From Bacteroidales bacterium (GTDB lineage Bacteria > Bacteroidota > Bacteroidia > Bacteroidales > Muribaculaceae): 19,319 nt of DNA. The stretch lies in contig CAAFXO010000058.1 in assembly GCA_900766975.1 (NCBI GenBank), forward strand, positions 1 to 19,319, written 5' to 3'. Under the pieces are notes generated by a model, which was given only the letters and a program-made list of their open reading frames with translations, did not search any database and was not told the DNA's origin. This document shows, in pieces, positions 13,144 through 19,319 of this stretch; positions within the stretch are counted from its first letter, which is position 1; each line of letters begins with the position of its first letter. The position numbers were made by a program, and so were the translations under genes.

Positions 13144-14367
13144 ATGAGAAAAACATCAAAAATATCTATTATCACGGCACTTCTGCTCGCCACGGCGACG
13201 GGAGTCTACGCCGAAGAAGACATCAAAGACAACGAGTTCAATCCAATCAATACGGGTGTGACGACGCTGAGCATCATCCCGGATGCTCGCGGCAGTGCGT
13301 TGGGAAACTTGGGAGTGGCTACCGATCCGGATATGAACTCGCAGTTCTGGAACTCATCGAAATATGCCTTTGCCTACTCCGGGGGTGGTATCTCACTCTC
13401 CTACACACCCTGGCTACGCAAGATCGTCAACGACATCTTCTTGGCGAATGTGGCAGGATATTGGAAGATGGGTAGCGGCGACAACCAGGCTCTGTCAGCA
13501 TCCTTCCGCTACTTCTCGCTCGGCGAGGTGACGACAGGGTCGTATGACTACGAATCGCCCAATGCGCAGACCATCAACCCCTACGAGATGGCGATTGACT
13601 TGGGCTACTCGCGCAAGCTGTCGGAGAAATTCTCGATGGGAGTCGTGCTCCGCTATATCCTCTCCGACCTGTCATATCAAGACACACAGACGGGCGAGGA
13701 ATTTAAAGCGGCACATGCTTTTGCCGCCGACATCAACGGTTACTTCGTGACCTACCCGATGATCGGGCGCAATGAGTGCCAATTCTCGTGGGGTTTCAAC
13801 ATCTCGAATATCGGTACGAAGGTGAGCAACGATAATGGGGTGACCAACTCCTTCCTGCCCACCAACCTGCGACTCGGTATGAACTTCATGTTCCCCCTGG
13901 CCGACTATCACACCCTCGCCTTCGGTTTGGATTTGAACAAACTCTTGGTGCCGACCAAGCCACGCACCAAAGACTATGATATGGAGACAGAAGAGGGGCA
14001 GGCAGCATACTGGGAGGCCTACGACAAATGGAACTCCATGTCGCCGATCACCGGTATCTTCAAGAGCTTCGGTGATGCCCCCGGCGGCTTCAAAGAGGAG
14101 CTTCAGGAGATCCAATTCTCGGTGGGTGCGGAATATACCTACAATCAGCAATTCTTCCTGCGCCTTGGTTACAACTACGAGCATCCCAACAAGGGAGGTC
14201 GCTCTTACTTCGGCTTTGGTGCCGGTTTTTCGCTGAATGTGGTGCAGCTCGACGCCTCCTATATGCTTGCAACGGCGCAGAACTCGCCGTTGGATCAGAC
14301 CTTGCGCTTCACCTTGTCATTTGACATGGATGGCATCGTCGACCTGATCGGCAAGAGAAAGAGATAA
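13144..14367 (+). CDS. porV: Type IX secretion system outer-membrane protein PorV (LptO)
   Basis: The 407-residue protein has a signal peptide (about 1-23, ending VYA) and a FadL-like 14-strand beta barrel pattern of alternating hydrophobic and aromatic residues to the C-terminus. Diagnostic PorV segments are visible near the start: TTLSIIPDARGSALGNLGVA, then DMNSQFWNSSKYAF and LSYTPWLR. The ending LRFTLSFDMDGI is also typical. PorV is the shuttle protein that receives folded cargo from the SprA translocon and delivers it to the PorU-containing attachment complex. The start lies four bases after the stop of the second PorU-like gene, so the two are surely cotranscribed. The porU-porV-ispF order agrees with P. 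gingivalis PG0026-PG0028, from memory. Confidence 0.95.
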   Translation: MRKTSKISIITALLLATATGVYAEEDIKDNEFNPINTGVTTLSIIPDARGSALGNLGVATDPDMNSQFWNSSKYAFAYSGGGISLSYTPWLRKIVNDIFLANVAGYWKMGSGDNQALSASFRYFSLGEVTTGSYDYESPNAQTINPYEMAIDLGYSRKLSEKFSMGVVLRYILSDLSYQDTQTGEEFKAAHAFAADINGYFVTYPMIGRNECQFSWGFNISNIGTKVSNDNGVTNSFLPTNLRLGMNFMFPLADYHTLAFGLDLNKLLVPTKPRTKDYDMETEEGQAAYWEAYDKWNSMSPITGIFKSFGDAPGGFKEELQEIQFSVGAEYTYNQQFFLRLGYNYEHPNKGGRSYFGFGAGFSLNVVQLDASYMLATAQNSPLDQTLRFTLSFDMDGIVDLIGKRKR

Positions 14368-14369
14368 AA

Positions 14370-14416
14370 ATCTCGCAGCCGAACTGCTGTGGGGATCTCG
14401 CAGCCGAACTGCGAGA
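14370..14416. repeat. 25-bp-spaced duplicate ending in a strong hairpin after porV
   Basis: An 18-bp sequence (ATCTCGCAGCCGAACTGC) occurs at 14370-14387 and 14395-14412. The second copy extends into a perfect hairpin, TCTCGCAG-CCGAA-CTGCGAGA (14396-14416). No T run follows, so it is not a classical terminator. It could partly separate the T9SS genes from ispF or stabilise the upstream mRNA. The stem shares the CTCGC core with the palindromes at 2147 and 4121. Confidence 0.6.
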
Positions 14417-14442
14417 AACGGTAATAACTAAACTGGAAGCAA

Positions 14443-14922
14443 ATGTATCGGATCGGACAGGGATATGATGTGCACCGGCTGGTGGAGGGTCGCGAGCTAT
14501 GGCTTTGCGGCGTCAAGGTGGACCACAGCATGGGGTTGTTGGGTCATAGCGATGCCGACGTGGCAATCCATGCACTCTGCGATGCACTGCTTGGGGCGTT
14601 GGCACTCGGCGACATCGGGCGTCACTTTCCCGACAGCGATCCTCGCTACAAGGGGATCGACAGCAAGATACTGCTGGGATATGTGATGCGGCTGATTCGC
14701 GAGCATGGCTATGAGCCTGTGAATGTGGATGTAACGATTGTGGCACAGCGGCCCAAACTACTACCCTACAACGAAGAGATGCGCCGGACCCTCGCCGAAG
14801 TGATGAAGATCGACATGGATAGAGTGTCGGTGAAAGCCACCACTACCGAGCATCTCGGCTTCGAGGGAGAAGAGCAGGGAATCAGCTCCACTGCCATTGC
14901 CCTGCTGAAGCGAGTTTATTAG
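14443..14922 (+). CDS. ispF: 2-C-methyl-D-erythritol 2,4-cyclodiphosphate synthase
   Basis: The 159-residue protein is of normal family length. It shows the signature GYDVHR (Asp9 and His11) and His43 as metal ligands, and HSDADVAIHALCDALLGA with LGDIGRHFPDSDP. KATTTEHLGFEGEEQG near the end is the CDP-binding region. IspF converts CDP-ME 2-phosphate to MEcPP with release of CMP in the MEP pathway for isoprenoid precursors, in the cytosol as a trimer. It follows porV by 75 bases, across a hairpin repeat. The TAG stop lies in a short TATTAGA heptamer repeat, and cvpA begins 31 bases later. Confidence 0.97.
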   Translation: MYRIGQGYDVHRLVEGRELWLCGVKVDHSMGLLGHSDADVAIHALCDALLGALALGDIGRHFPDSDPRYKGIDSKILLGYVMRLIREHGYEPVNVDVTIVAQRPKLLPYNEEMRRTLAEVMKIDMDRVSVKATTTEHLGFEGEEQGISSTAIALLKRVY

Positions 14923-14937
14923 ATATTAGATATCGGA
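14917..14937. repeat. Short heptanucleotide repeat TATTAGA at the ispF stop
   Basis: TATTAGA occurs at 14917-14923 and 14924-14930, with a decayed unit TATCGGA at 14931-14937. The first unit contains the ispF TAG stop codon (14920-14922). It is short but shares the period and the stop-codon placement of the longer arrays. Confidence 0.55.
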
Positions 14938-14953
14938 TTGATAAACGGGAATT

Positions 14954-15496
14954 ATGATCTATACGCTGGTTGTGCTGGTGGTTGGTGCCCTGTCGGTGGT
15001 GTGGGGTTTCAGGCGGGGATTATGCCGTCAGACCTCGTCGATAGTGGCGATAGCCTTTGGGCTGGTCAGCGCAAGGCTCTTGGCCCCGGGGCTCCAGCGG
15101 GTGCTCTATGGGGCTTTTGATTCGCTACGGGGAGCCGTGGAGGAGCAATTCATCTACGAGACCCTCTCGGCATCGATCGTCTTCGTGACGGTATATGGGG
15201 TGTTTCGCGCCATCCTCTCCTTCATCGACAGGGTGATAGGCCAAGGGGAGAAGACACTGATAGGGAATCTCGGCGGAGCACTCTTCGCCACCTTCAAGCA
15301 CTTGGTGATGCTCTCGGTGCTCCTCAACCTGATGGTAGGGATAGATATCGACTCGAAGCTGATGAAGCAAGCCCAAGCCGACGACGGCAATGTGGTGAGA
15401 GAGATCTTGCTCCTCTTCCCCTCGCTCACCGGAGGGAGCGACGTCGAAGATCTGGCGCTCAAGATCCAGCTCCGGGAGGCTAAGAAAATTTCTTAG
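14954..15496 (+). CDS. cvpA: CvpA family inner-membrane protein
   Basis: The 180-residue protein has four hydrophobic segments (about 2-18, 27-45, 69-88 and 104-126). The N-terminal MIYTLVVLVVGALSVVWGFRRGLCRQ is the CvpA family hallmark, with the hydrophobic segment followed by G-rich and Arg-rich turns. The C-terminal 50 residues are soluble. CvpA proteins are inner-membrane proteins tied to colicin V export in E. coli and to envelope stress tolerance; no enzymatic activity is known. In Bacteroides relatives a cvpA gene often precedes the suf cluster (from memory), and the same is seen here, but with sufB missing in between. Confidence 0.87.
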   Translation: MIYTLVVLVVGALSVVWGFRRGLCRQTSSIVAIAFGLVSARLLAPGLQRVLYGAFDSLRGAVEEQFIYETLSASIVFVTVYGVFRAILSFIDRVIGQGEKTLIGNLGGALFATFKHLVMLSVLLNLMVGIDIDSKLMKQAQADDGNVVREILLLFPSLTGGSDVEDLALKIQLREAKKIS

Positions 15497-15497
15497 C

Positions 15498-15539
15498 AGA
15501 TATTAGTTATTAGTTATTAGATAATAGATGATAGATTGG
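15498..15539. repeat. Six heptanucleotide units after cvpA
   Basis: Six consecutive 7-bp units run from 15498: AGATATT, two AGTTATT, AGATAAT, AGATGAT and AGATTGG. They start two bases after the cvpA stop. TAG occurs at 7-base steps and so appears in every frame. A related stretch lies at 5034-5054, before porU. Confidence 0.8.
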
Positions 15540-15595
15540 GGAATTTGGTTAAAAAATGGGAAAGATGGATAAAAAAGGGTAAAAGATATAATAAA

Positions 15596-15614
15596 AACAT
15601 GTTGACGACGTGTT
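15596..15614. promoter_or_regulatory. Imperfect inverted repeat upstream of sufC
   Basis: AACATGT, five bases, then ACGTGTT form an inverted repeat with one mismatch, 37 bases before the sufC ATG in an AT-rich leader. It is a possible regulator site for the suf genes, perhaps linked to iron or oxidative stress, or it may be chance. No clear TAnnTTTG promoter motif is seen in this spacer. Confidence 0.25.
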
Positions 15615-15651
15615 GATAATATAAAACCATTGAAAAAACGAGACACAAGAT

Positions 15652-16404
15652 ATGTTAAAAGTCACAGATCTGCATGCTGAGATCAACGGTCGCGAGATAT
15701 TGCGAGGGATCAACTTAGAGGTGAAGCCGGGAGAGGTACACGCCATCATGGGACCCAACGGTTCGGGGAAATCGACATTGTCGATGGTATTGGCGGGAAA
15801 TCCGGCATATCATGTCACCTCGGGCAAGGTAGAATTTTATGGCAAAGATCTCTTGGCGATGGAGCCGGAGGTACGCAGTCACGAGGGAGTTTTCTTAGGG
15901 TTCCAATATCCGGTGGAGATCCCCGGAGTATCGATGGTGAACTTCATGCGTGCGGCGGTGAATGCCAAGCGAGAATACTTCGGCGAGCCGGCAATCGGAG
16001 CGGCGGAGTTTTTGAAGTTGATGCGCGAGAAGCGCGCGGTGGTCGATTTGGACAATAAATTGGCGTCACGCTCGGTGAATGAAGGATTCTCCGGGGGTGA
16101 GAAGAAGCGTAATGAGATCTTCCAAATGGCAGTATTGGAGCCTAAGCTCTCGATCCTCGACGAGACCGACTCAGGACTTGACATCGATGCACTCCGCATC
16201 GTGGCAACCGGTGTCACCAAACTGAAGACTCCGGAGAATGCCACCATCGTGATCACCCACTATCAGCGCCTCTTGGACTATATCAAGCCCGACTTCGTGC
16301 ACATCCTCTACAAGGGAAGGATCGTGATGACCGGGGGCCCCGAGTTGGCACTCGAGTTGGAAGAGCGTGGTTATGATTGGATCAAAGAAGAAAACAAGGA
16401 GTGA
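15652..16404 (+). CDS. sufC: Fe-S cluster assembly ATPase SufC
   Basis: The 250-residue ABC ATPase has Walker A at 34-42 (GPNGSGKST), the family-specific signature SGGEKKR at 147-153, and Walker B/D-loop LDETDSGLDIDAL with Glu171. The H-loop His lies in VITHYQRLLDY. Replacement of the usual LSGGQ by SGGEKKR, and DETDSGLD, mark SufC rather than a transporter ATPase. SufC works in the cytosol in a SufB-SufC2-SufD scaffold that builds Fe-S clusters. It is separated from sufD by five bases. The expected upstream neighbour sufB is absent. Confidence 0.97.
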   Translation: MLKVTDLHAEINGREILRGINLEVKPGEVHAIMGPNGSGKSTLSMVLAGNPAYHVTSGKVEFYGKDLLAMEPEVRSHEGVFLGFQYPVEIPGVSMVNFMRAAVNAKREYFGEPAIGAAEFLKLMREKRAVVDLDNKLASRSVNEGFSGGEKKRNEIFQMAVLEPKLSILDETDSGLDIDALRIVATGVTKLKTPENATIVITHYQRLLDYIKPDFVHILYKGRIVMTGGPELALELEERGYDWIKEENKE

Positions 16405-16409
16405 TCGAC

Positions 16410-17768
16410 ATGGGTGCATTAGATCAATATCTTGAGCTATATCGGGGGCATCGGCAGGTGATCGATGAGAATGGCGCAGAAGTGCTCAACGCTCTTCGCC
16501 AGGAGGCATATAGCCGACTGGAGGGTGGGAGACTTCCCCGGCGCGGCGATGAGAATTATAAGAATGTGGATGTCGAGGGTCTTCTGGCTCCCGACTATGG
16601 CATCAACTTGCTGAAGAAAGAGCTGAATGTGAATCCGGAGATGTCGCTGCGCTGCGATCTGCCGGTGATCTCGACCTCTATCTTGATGAATGTCAACGAC
16701 ACGTTTGCGGCACGGCGCGATGCTTTGGACACCCTTCCCGACGGCGTGGATGTGGGTAGTCTGCGCGAATTTGCCGACATCGAGCGCGAGGAGGTGAAGG
16801 CTTATTATGGCAAGATCGCTGATATGAGCAATCCGTTGGTGGCTCTCAACACGCTCTTGGCGCAGGATGGGTTGTATCTGCGCGTGCGTCGCGGTGTGCA
16901 ACTCGACCGACCTATCCAGCTGATCAATATACTCTCTGCCGCCTATCCGCTGATGGCTGTCAGAAGAGTGCTGATCGTGGTGGAAGAGGGGGCGGCTGTC
17001 AAGCTCTTGGCATGCGACCATACTCAGCGTGCCGACATCGAGATGATGAATCTGGAGACTGTCGAGGTGCATGTCGCCGCCGGGGCTCATTTCGACTATT
17101 ACCATATCGAAGAATCGAGCGACTCCACTCGTCGTCTCTCCACTCTCTATGTGGAGCAGGAGGAGGGATCGCATGTCAATATCAATGGCACTACCCTATC
17201 CAATGGCGTGACCCGCAATGAGTATTATTGCCGACTGAACGGCAGAGAGGCGGATTTGCGCCTCTATGGCATGGGCCTCTTGGATGGCGATCGCGTGTTA
17301 GGGACATATAGCCATATCGACCATCGTGCATCACACTGCAAGAGCAATGAGCTCTTCAAGATGACCGCCGACGACCGAGGCAATGGGGCCTTCACCGGGA
17401 GAATCCATGTGGCGGAGGGGGCTGTAAAGACCGAAGCCTATCAGGCGAGCCGTAACTTGGTGGGGAGCGAAGGGGCACGAATCGACTCCAAGCCGCAGTT
17501 GGAGATCTATAACGACGATGTGAAATGCTCGCATGGGTGTGCCATCGGTCAATTGGATCCGATGCAGATCTTCTATATGCGCACACGCGGCATCAAGGAG
17601 GAGACGGCACGCCACCTGCTGCGACAAGCCTTTATGGCAGATGTGATCGATGCCATCGACTGGGTGCCACTGCGCGACAAACTGCATTTACTCACCGAGC
17701 GTAGATTTGCCGGAGTCCGCAGTTCATGCGGCGGATGCAAGGCATGTAACCTCAAAACAGGGGAGTGA
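16410..17768 (+). CDS. sufD: Fe-S cluster assembly protein SufD
   Basis: The ATG at 16410 gives 452 residues. It is preceded by AAGGAG about ten bases upstream, a rare clear Shine-Dalgarno sequence here, so a farther in-frame TTG at 16377 inside sufC is rejected. The C-terminal half shows the SufB/SufD beta-helix core, with HIDHRASHCKSNELFK, GRIHVAEGAVKTEAYQASRN and the SufD signature DDVKCSHGCAIGQLD, followed by FYMRTRGI. SufD partners SufB and SufC in cluster assembly and iron acquisition. The absence of SufB-type Cys motifs and the length identify it as SufD. The extreme C-terminus bears three cysteines as C-x2-C-x2-C (440, 443 and 446). The sufS ATG follows five bases after the stop. Confidence 0.95.
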   Translation: MGALDQYLELYRGHRQVIDENGAEVLNALRQEAYSRLEGGRLPRRGDENYKNVDVEGLLAPDYGINLLKKELNVNPEMSLRCDLPVISTSILMNVNDTFAARRDALDTLPDGVDVGSLREFADIEREEVKAYYGKIADMSNPLVALNTLLAQDGLYLRVRRGVQLDRPIQLINILSAAYPLMAVRRVLIVVEEGAAVKLLACDHTQRADIEMMNLETVEVHVAAGAHFDYYHIEESSDSTRRLSTLYVEQEEGSHVNINGTTLSNGVTRNEYYCRLNGREADLRLYGMGLLDGDRVLGTYSHIDHRASHCKSNELFKMTADDRGNGAFTGRIHVAEGAVKTEAYQASRNLVGSEGARIDSKPQLEIYNDDVKCSHGCAIGQLDPMQIFYMRTRGIKEETARHLLRQAFMADVIDAIDWVPLRDKLHLLTERRFAGVRSSCGGCKACNLKTGE

Positions 17769-17773
17769 CCGCC

Positions 17774-18991
17774 ATGATCGATATCGCAGCAATACGAGAG
17801 CAATTTCCGATACTTCAGGAGCAGGTCTATGGCAAGCCGCTGATCTATCTTGACAACACGGCGACGTCGCAGACGCCACGGCGTGTGGTGGAGCGTATCG
17901 GTTGGCTATACACTCACTGCAAGGCGAATGTGCATCGCGGCATCCACCGGTTGTCGCAGGAGGCTACCGACCTGCAGGAGGCTACCCGCCGTCGCGTCAA
18001 GGAGTATATCAACGCCCGCAGCGAGCGAGAGATTATCTTCACTCGGGGCACTACCGAATCGATCAACCTGGCAGCCGGGTCCTACGGGCTGAGGCTATCT
18101 GACGGCGACGAGATCGTGGTGACCGGCATGGAGCATCATGCCAATATCGTGCCTTGGCAGCTGATAGGACATCACAGGGATGTGCGGCTCCGCGTGGCGG
18201 AGGTCGACGAGCATGGCGAAATAGACTTGGAGCAATATGAGTCGCTCTTCAACGAGAATACTCGCGTGGCGGCTATCAGCCATGTCAGCAATGTGTTAGG
18301 GACTATCAATCCGGTGAAAGAGATGATCGAGATAGCCCATCGGCATGGGGCTGTGGTCTTGGTGGATGGAGCACAAGCGGCACCCCACCTTCGCATCGAT
18401 GTGCAAGACCTCGATTGCGACTTCTATGTCTTCTCGTCGCACAAGATGTATGGTCCGACAGGCGTGGGTGTGCTATATGGCAAAGAGGAGCTGCTCGAGG
18501 TGATGGAACCCTGGCAGGGTGGCGGAGAGATGATCAGCCAAGTCACCTTCGAGAAGACCACATACGCAGACCTCCCCTACAAATTTGAGGCGGGGACACC
18601 CGACTTCATCGACATAGCCGCCTTCTCCGAGGCCTTCGACTTCATCGAGAGTGTCGGAGGGATCGAAAAGATGGCGGAATATGAGGGAGAGCTCTGTCGA
18701 TATGCTGAAAAAAAGTTAAAAGAGATCGAGGGGTTGAAAATTTATGGCGAATCAAGCAATAAATCAGCCGTAACCTCGTTTAATATAGAAAAGATCCACA
18801 ACTACGACTTGGGATTACTCTTGGATCGTATGGGGGTGGCGGTGCGTACGGGTCACCATTGTGCGCAGCCATTGATGGATCGATACGGCGTGCCGGGTAT
18901 GGCACGCGCCTCCTGGGCGGTCTACAACACACGCGAAGAGGTCGACATCTTCATCGACTCGCTCCGTAAGGTGGCAGCTATGCTGCGGTAG
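17774..18991 (+). CDS. sufS: Cysteine desulfurase SufS (class V aminotransferase fold)
   Basis: The ATG at 17774 gives 405 residues. A GTG at 17765 overlapping the sufD stop would add three residues. PLP-binding Lys224 lies in SSHKMYGPTGVG. The active-site Cys363 lies in RTGHHCAQP, the short loop of SufS-type (group II) desulfurases. Further family motifs are YLDNTATSQTP, FTRGTTESIN, MEHHANIVPW and VDGAQAAPH. The enzyme removes sulfur from L-cysteine as a protein-bound persulfide and delivers it to the SufBCD scaffold. No sufE is seen in the window. About 160 bases of AT-rich sequence lead from its stop to a terminator-like hairpin. Confidence 0.96.
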   Translation: MIDIAAIREQFPILQEQVYGKPLIYLDNTATSQTPRRVVERIGWLYTHCKANVHRGIHRLSQEATDLQEATRRRVKEYINARSEREIIFTRGTTESINLAAGSYGLRLSDGDEIVVTGMEHHANIVPWQLIGHHRDVRLRVAEVDEHGEIDLEQYESLFNENTRVAAISHVSNVLGTINPVKEMIEIAHRHGAVVLVDGAQAAPHLRIDVQDLDCDFYVFSSHKMYGPTGVGVLYGKEELLEVMEPWQGGGEMISQVTFEKTTYADLPYKFEAGTPDFIDIAAFSEAFDFIESVGGIEKMAEYEGELCRYAEKKLKEIEGLKIYGESSNKSAVTSFNIEKIHNYDLGLLLDRMGVAVRTGHHCAQPLMDRYGVPGMARASWAVYNTREEVDIFIDSLRKVAAMLR

Positions 18992-19116
18992 ACAGCCGAA
19001 AAAGAATCAGAACATAGTGTGTAATACAATATCAACAACAAAAGCCATAAAACAAAAAATTAATTAAACATTTAATTAAGGAAACTTGATTATTGAAGTG
19101 ATATAATATTCCATAT

Positions 19117-19130
19117 TTCATAATTCATAA
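19117..19130. repeat. Heptanucleotide pair TTCATAA
   Basis: Two perfect TTCATAA units (19117-19123 and 19124-19130) are followed by a decayed third. The pair shares the 7-bp period of the other arrays. Such a short pair may be chance in AT-rich sequence. Confidence 0.35.
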
Positions 19131-19152
19131 TCCATTTTTTCTAAATTAAAAA

Positions 19153-19190
19153 GACTCCGGAGGGCAGTGATGCCAGCCGGAGTTCTTTTT
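19153..19190. terminator. Rho-independent terminator-like hairpin, probably bidirectional
   Basis: GACTCCGG (19153-19160) pairs with CCGGAGTT (19177-19184, one G-T pair). An inner stem GGCA-GTGA-TGCC spans 19163-19174. TCTTTTT follows on the plus strand, and the minus strand reads CTTTTTAATTT after the stem. It probably ends the suf transcript and may also end a minus-strand gene entering from the right. Confidence 0.7.
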
Positions 19191-19194
19191 ATAT

Positions 19195-19215
19195 AGTAAT
19201 TAGTAATTAGTAATT
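19195..19215. repeat. Heptanucleotide repeat AGTAATT (3 units)
   Basis: Three perfect AGTAATT units run from 19195 to 19215, directly after the terminator-like hairpin. TAA and TAG recur in shifting frames on the plus strand, and TAA does so on the minus strand. Confidence 0.8.
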
Positions 19216-19319
19216 AGTTTTATTGCCGTCCGATAAAAGTTGACGGGCACAACGATATCCGGCTCGGCTGCTGATTATACGGCGGTCGAGTCTGATTTTT
19301 AGATTTACAAGCCCCCTCA

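Larger units (their letters stand above)
18992..19319. other. Intergenic region after sufS without an identifiable gene
   Basis: The first 160 bases are very AT-rich, with a short TTCATAA heptamer pair (19117-19130). A terminator-like hairpin (19153-19190) and an AGTAATT heptamer repeat (19195-19215) follow. The last 100 bases are more GC-rich. Two minus-strand frames stay open from the right edge: one ends at a TAA near 19223 and another ends inside the heptamer repeat. Either could be the C-terminus of a gene beyond the window, but I recognise neither. Confidence 0.5.

Noticed and set aside
16437..17174. Minus-strand open frame of 245 codons inside sufD
   Set aside because: It is opposite a clear SufD and has low-complexity His/Gln-rich composition without any recognisable motif.
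19221..19319. Partial minus-strand gene entering from the right edge
   Set aside because: Two frames stay open over only about 30 codons and neither resembles a family I know, so I do not call a CDS.

Overview
The window comes from a member of the Bacteroidota, most likely the order Bacteroidales. The evidence is the type IX secretion (T9SS) genes (PorU family and PorV), a Bacteroidota-type Rex repressor, SufC-SufD-SufS in the order used by that phylum, moderately GC-rich genes separated by AT-rich spacers, starts without clear Shine-Dalgarno sequences, and at least two matches to the Bacteroidota -7 promoter motif TAnnTTTG. I cannot name a genus.

Left part (1-5082), an accessory and repeat-rich region. 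A GC-rich, hairpin-forming 101-bp element is present twice in tandem at 1-202, with a diverged copy at 1543-1612. These copies bracket a Gate-domain membrane protein (261-1427). A minus-strand lipoprotein with a C-terminal transmembrane segment (1626-2054) looks like a phage-type unimolecular spanin. A 400-bp spacer follows with hairpins, direct repeats and a 9-bp minisatellite. Then come a large polytopic membrane protein (2463-4160) and a membrane-anchored GH25 lysozyme (4197-4925).

Middle part (5083-14367), a T9SS cluster. A canonical PorU (5083-8523) is joined by an ATGA overlap to rex (8520-9161). Next is a 202-residue FAH-fold protein whose metal ligands all appear to be lost (9235-9843). 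That gene overlaps, again by ATGA, a second and divergent PorU-like C25 protein (9840-13139), which is followed four bases later by porV (13144-14367). PorU removes the C-terminal sorting signal from T9SS cargo and works at the cell surface with PorV. The two PorU relatives, with a NADH/NAD+ sensor and a probable pseudoenzyme between them, are the most unusual arrangement here.

Right part (14443-18991), housekeeping genes. These are ispF (isoprenoid precursors), a CvpA-family membrane protein, and sufC, sufD and sufS (Fe-S cluster assembly). The sufB gene is not present; only a 155-bp repeat-bearing spacer separates cvpA from sufC. A terminator-like hairpin at 19153-19190 follows, and no convincing gene is seen to the right edge.

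Across the whole window the intergenic spacers carry heptanucleotide tandem repeats of many different sequences. Several start exactly at the stop codon of the preceding gene. I treat these as one phenomenon and consider it, together with the PorU/Rex/pseudo-FAH cluster, the best lead.
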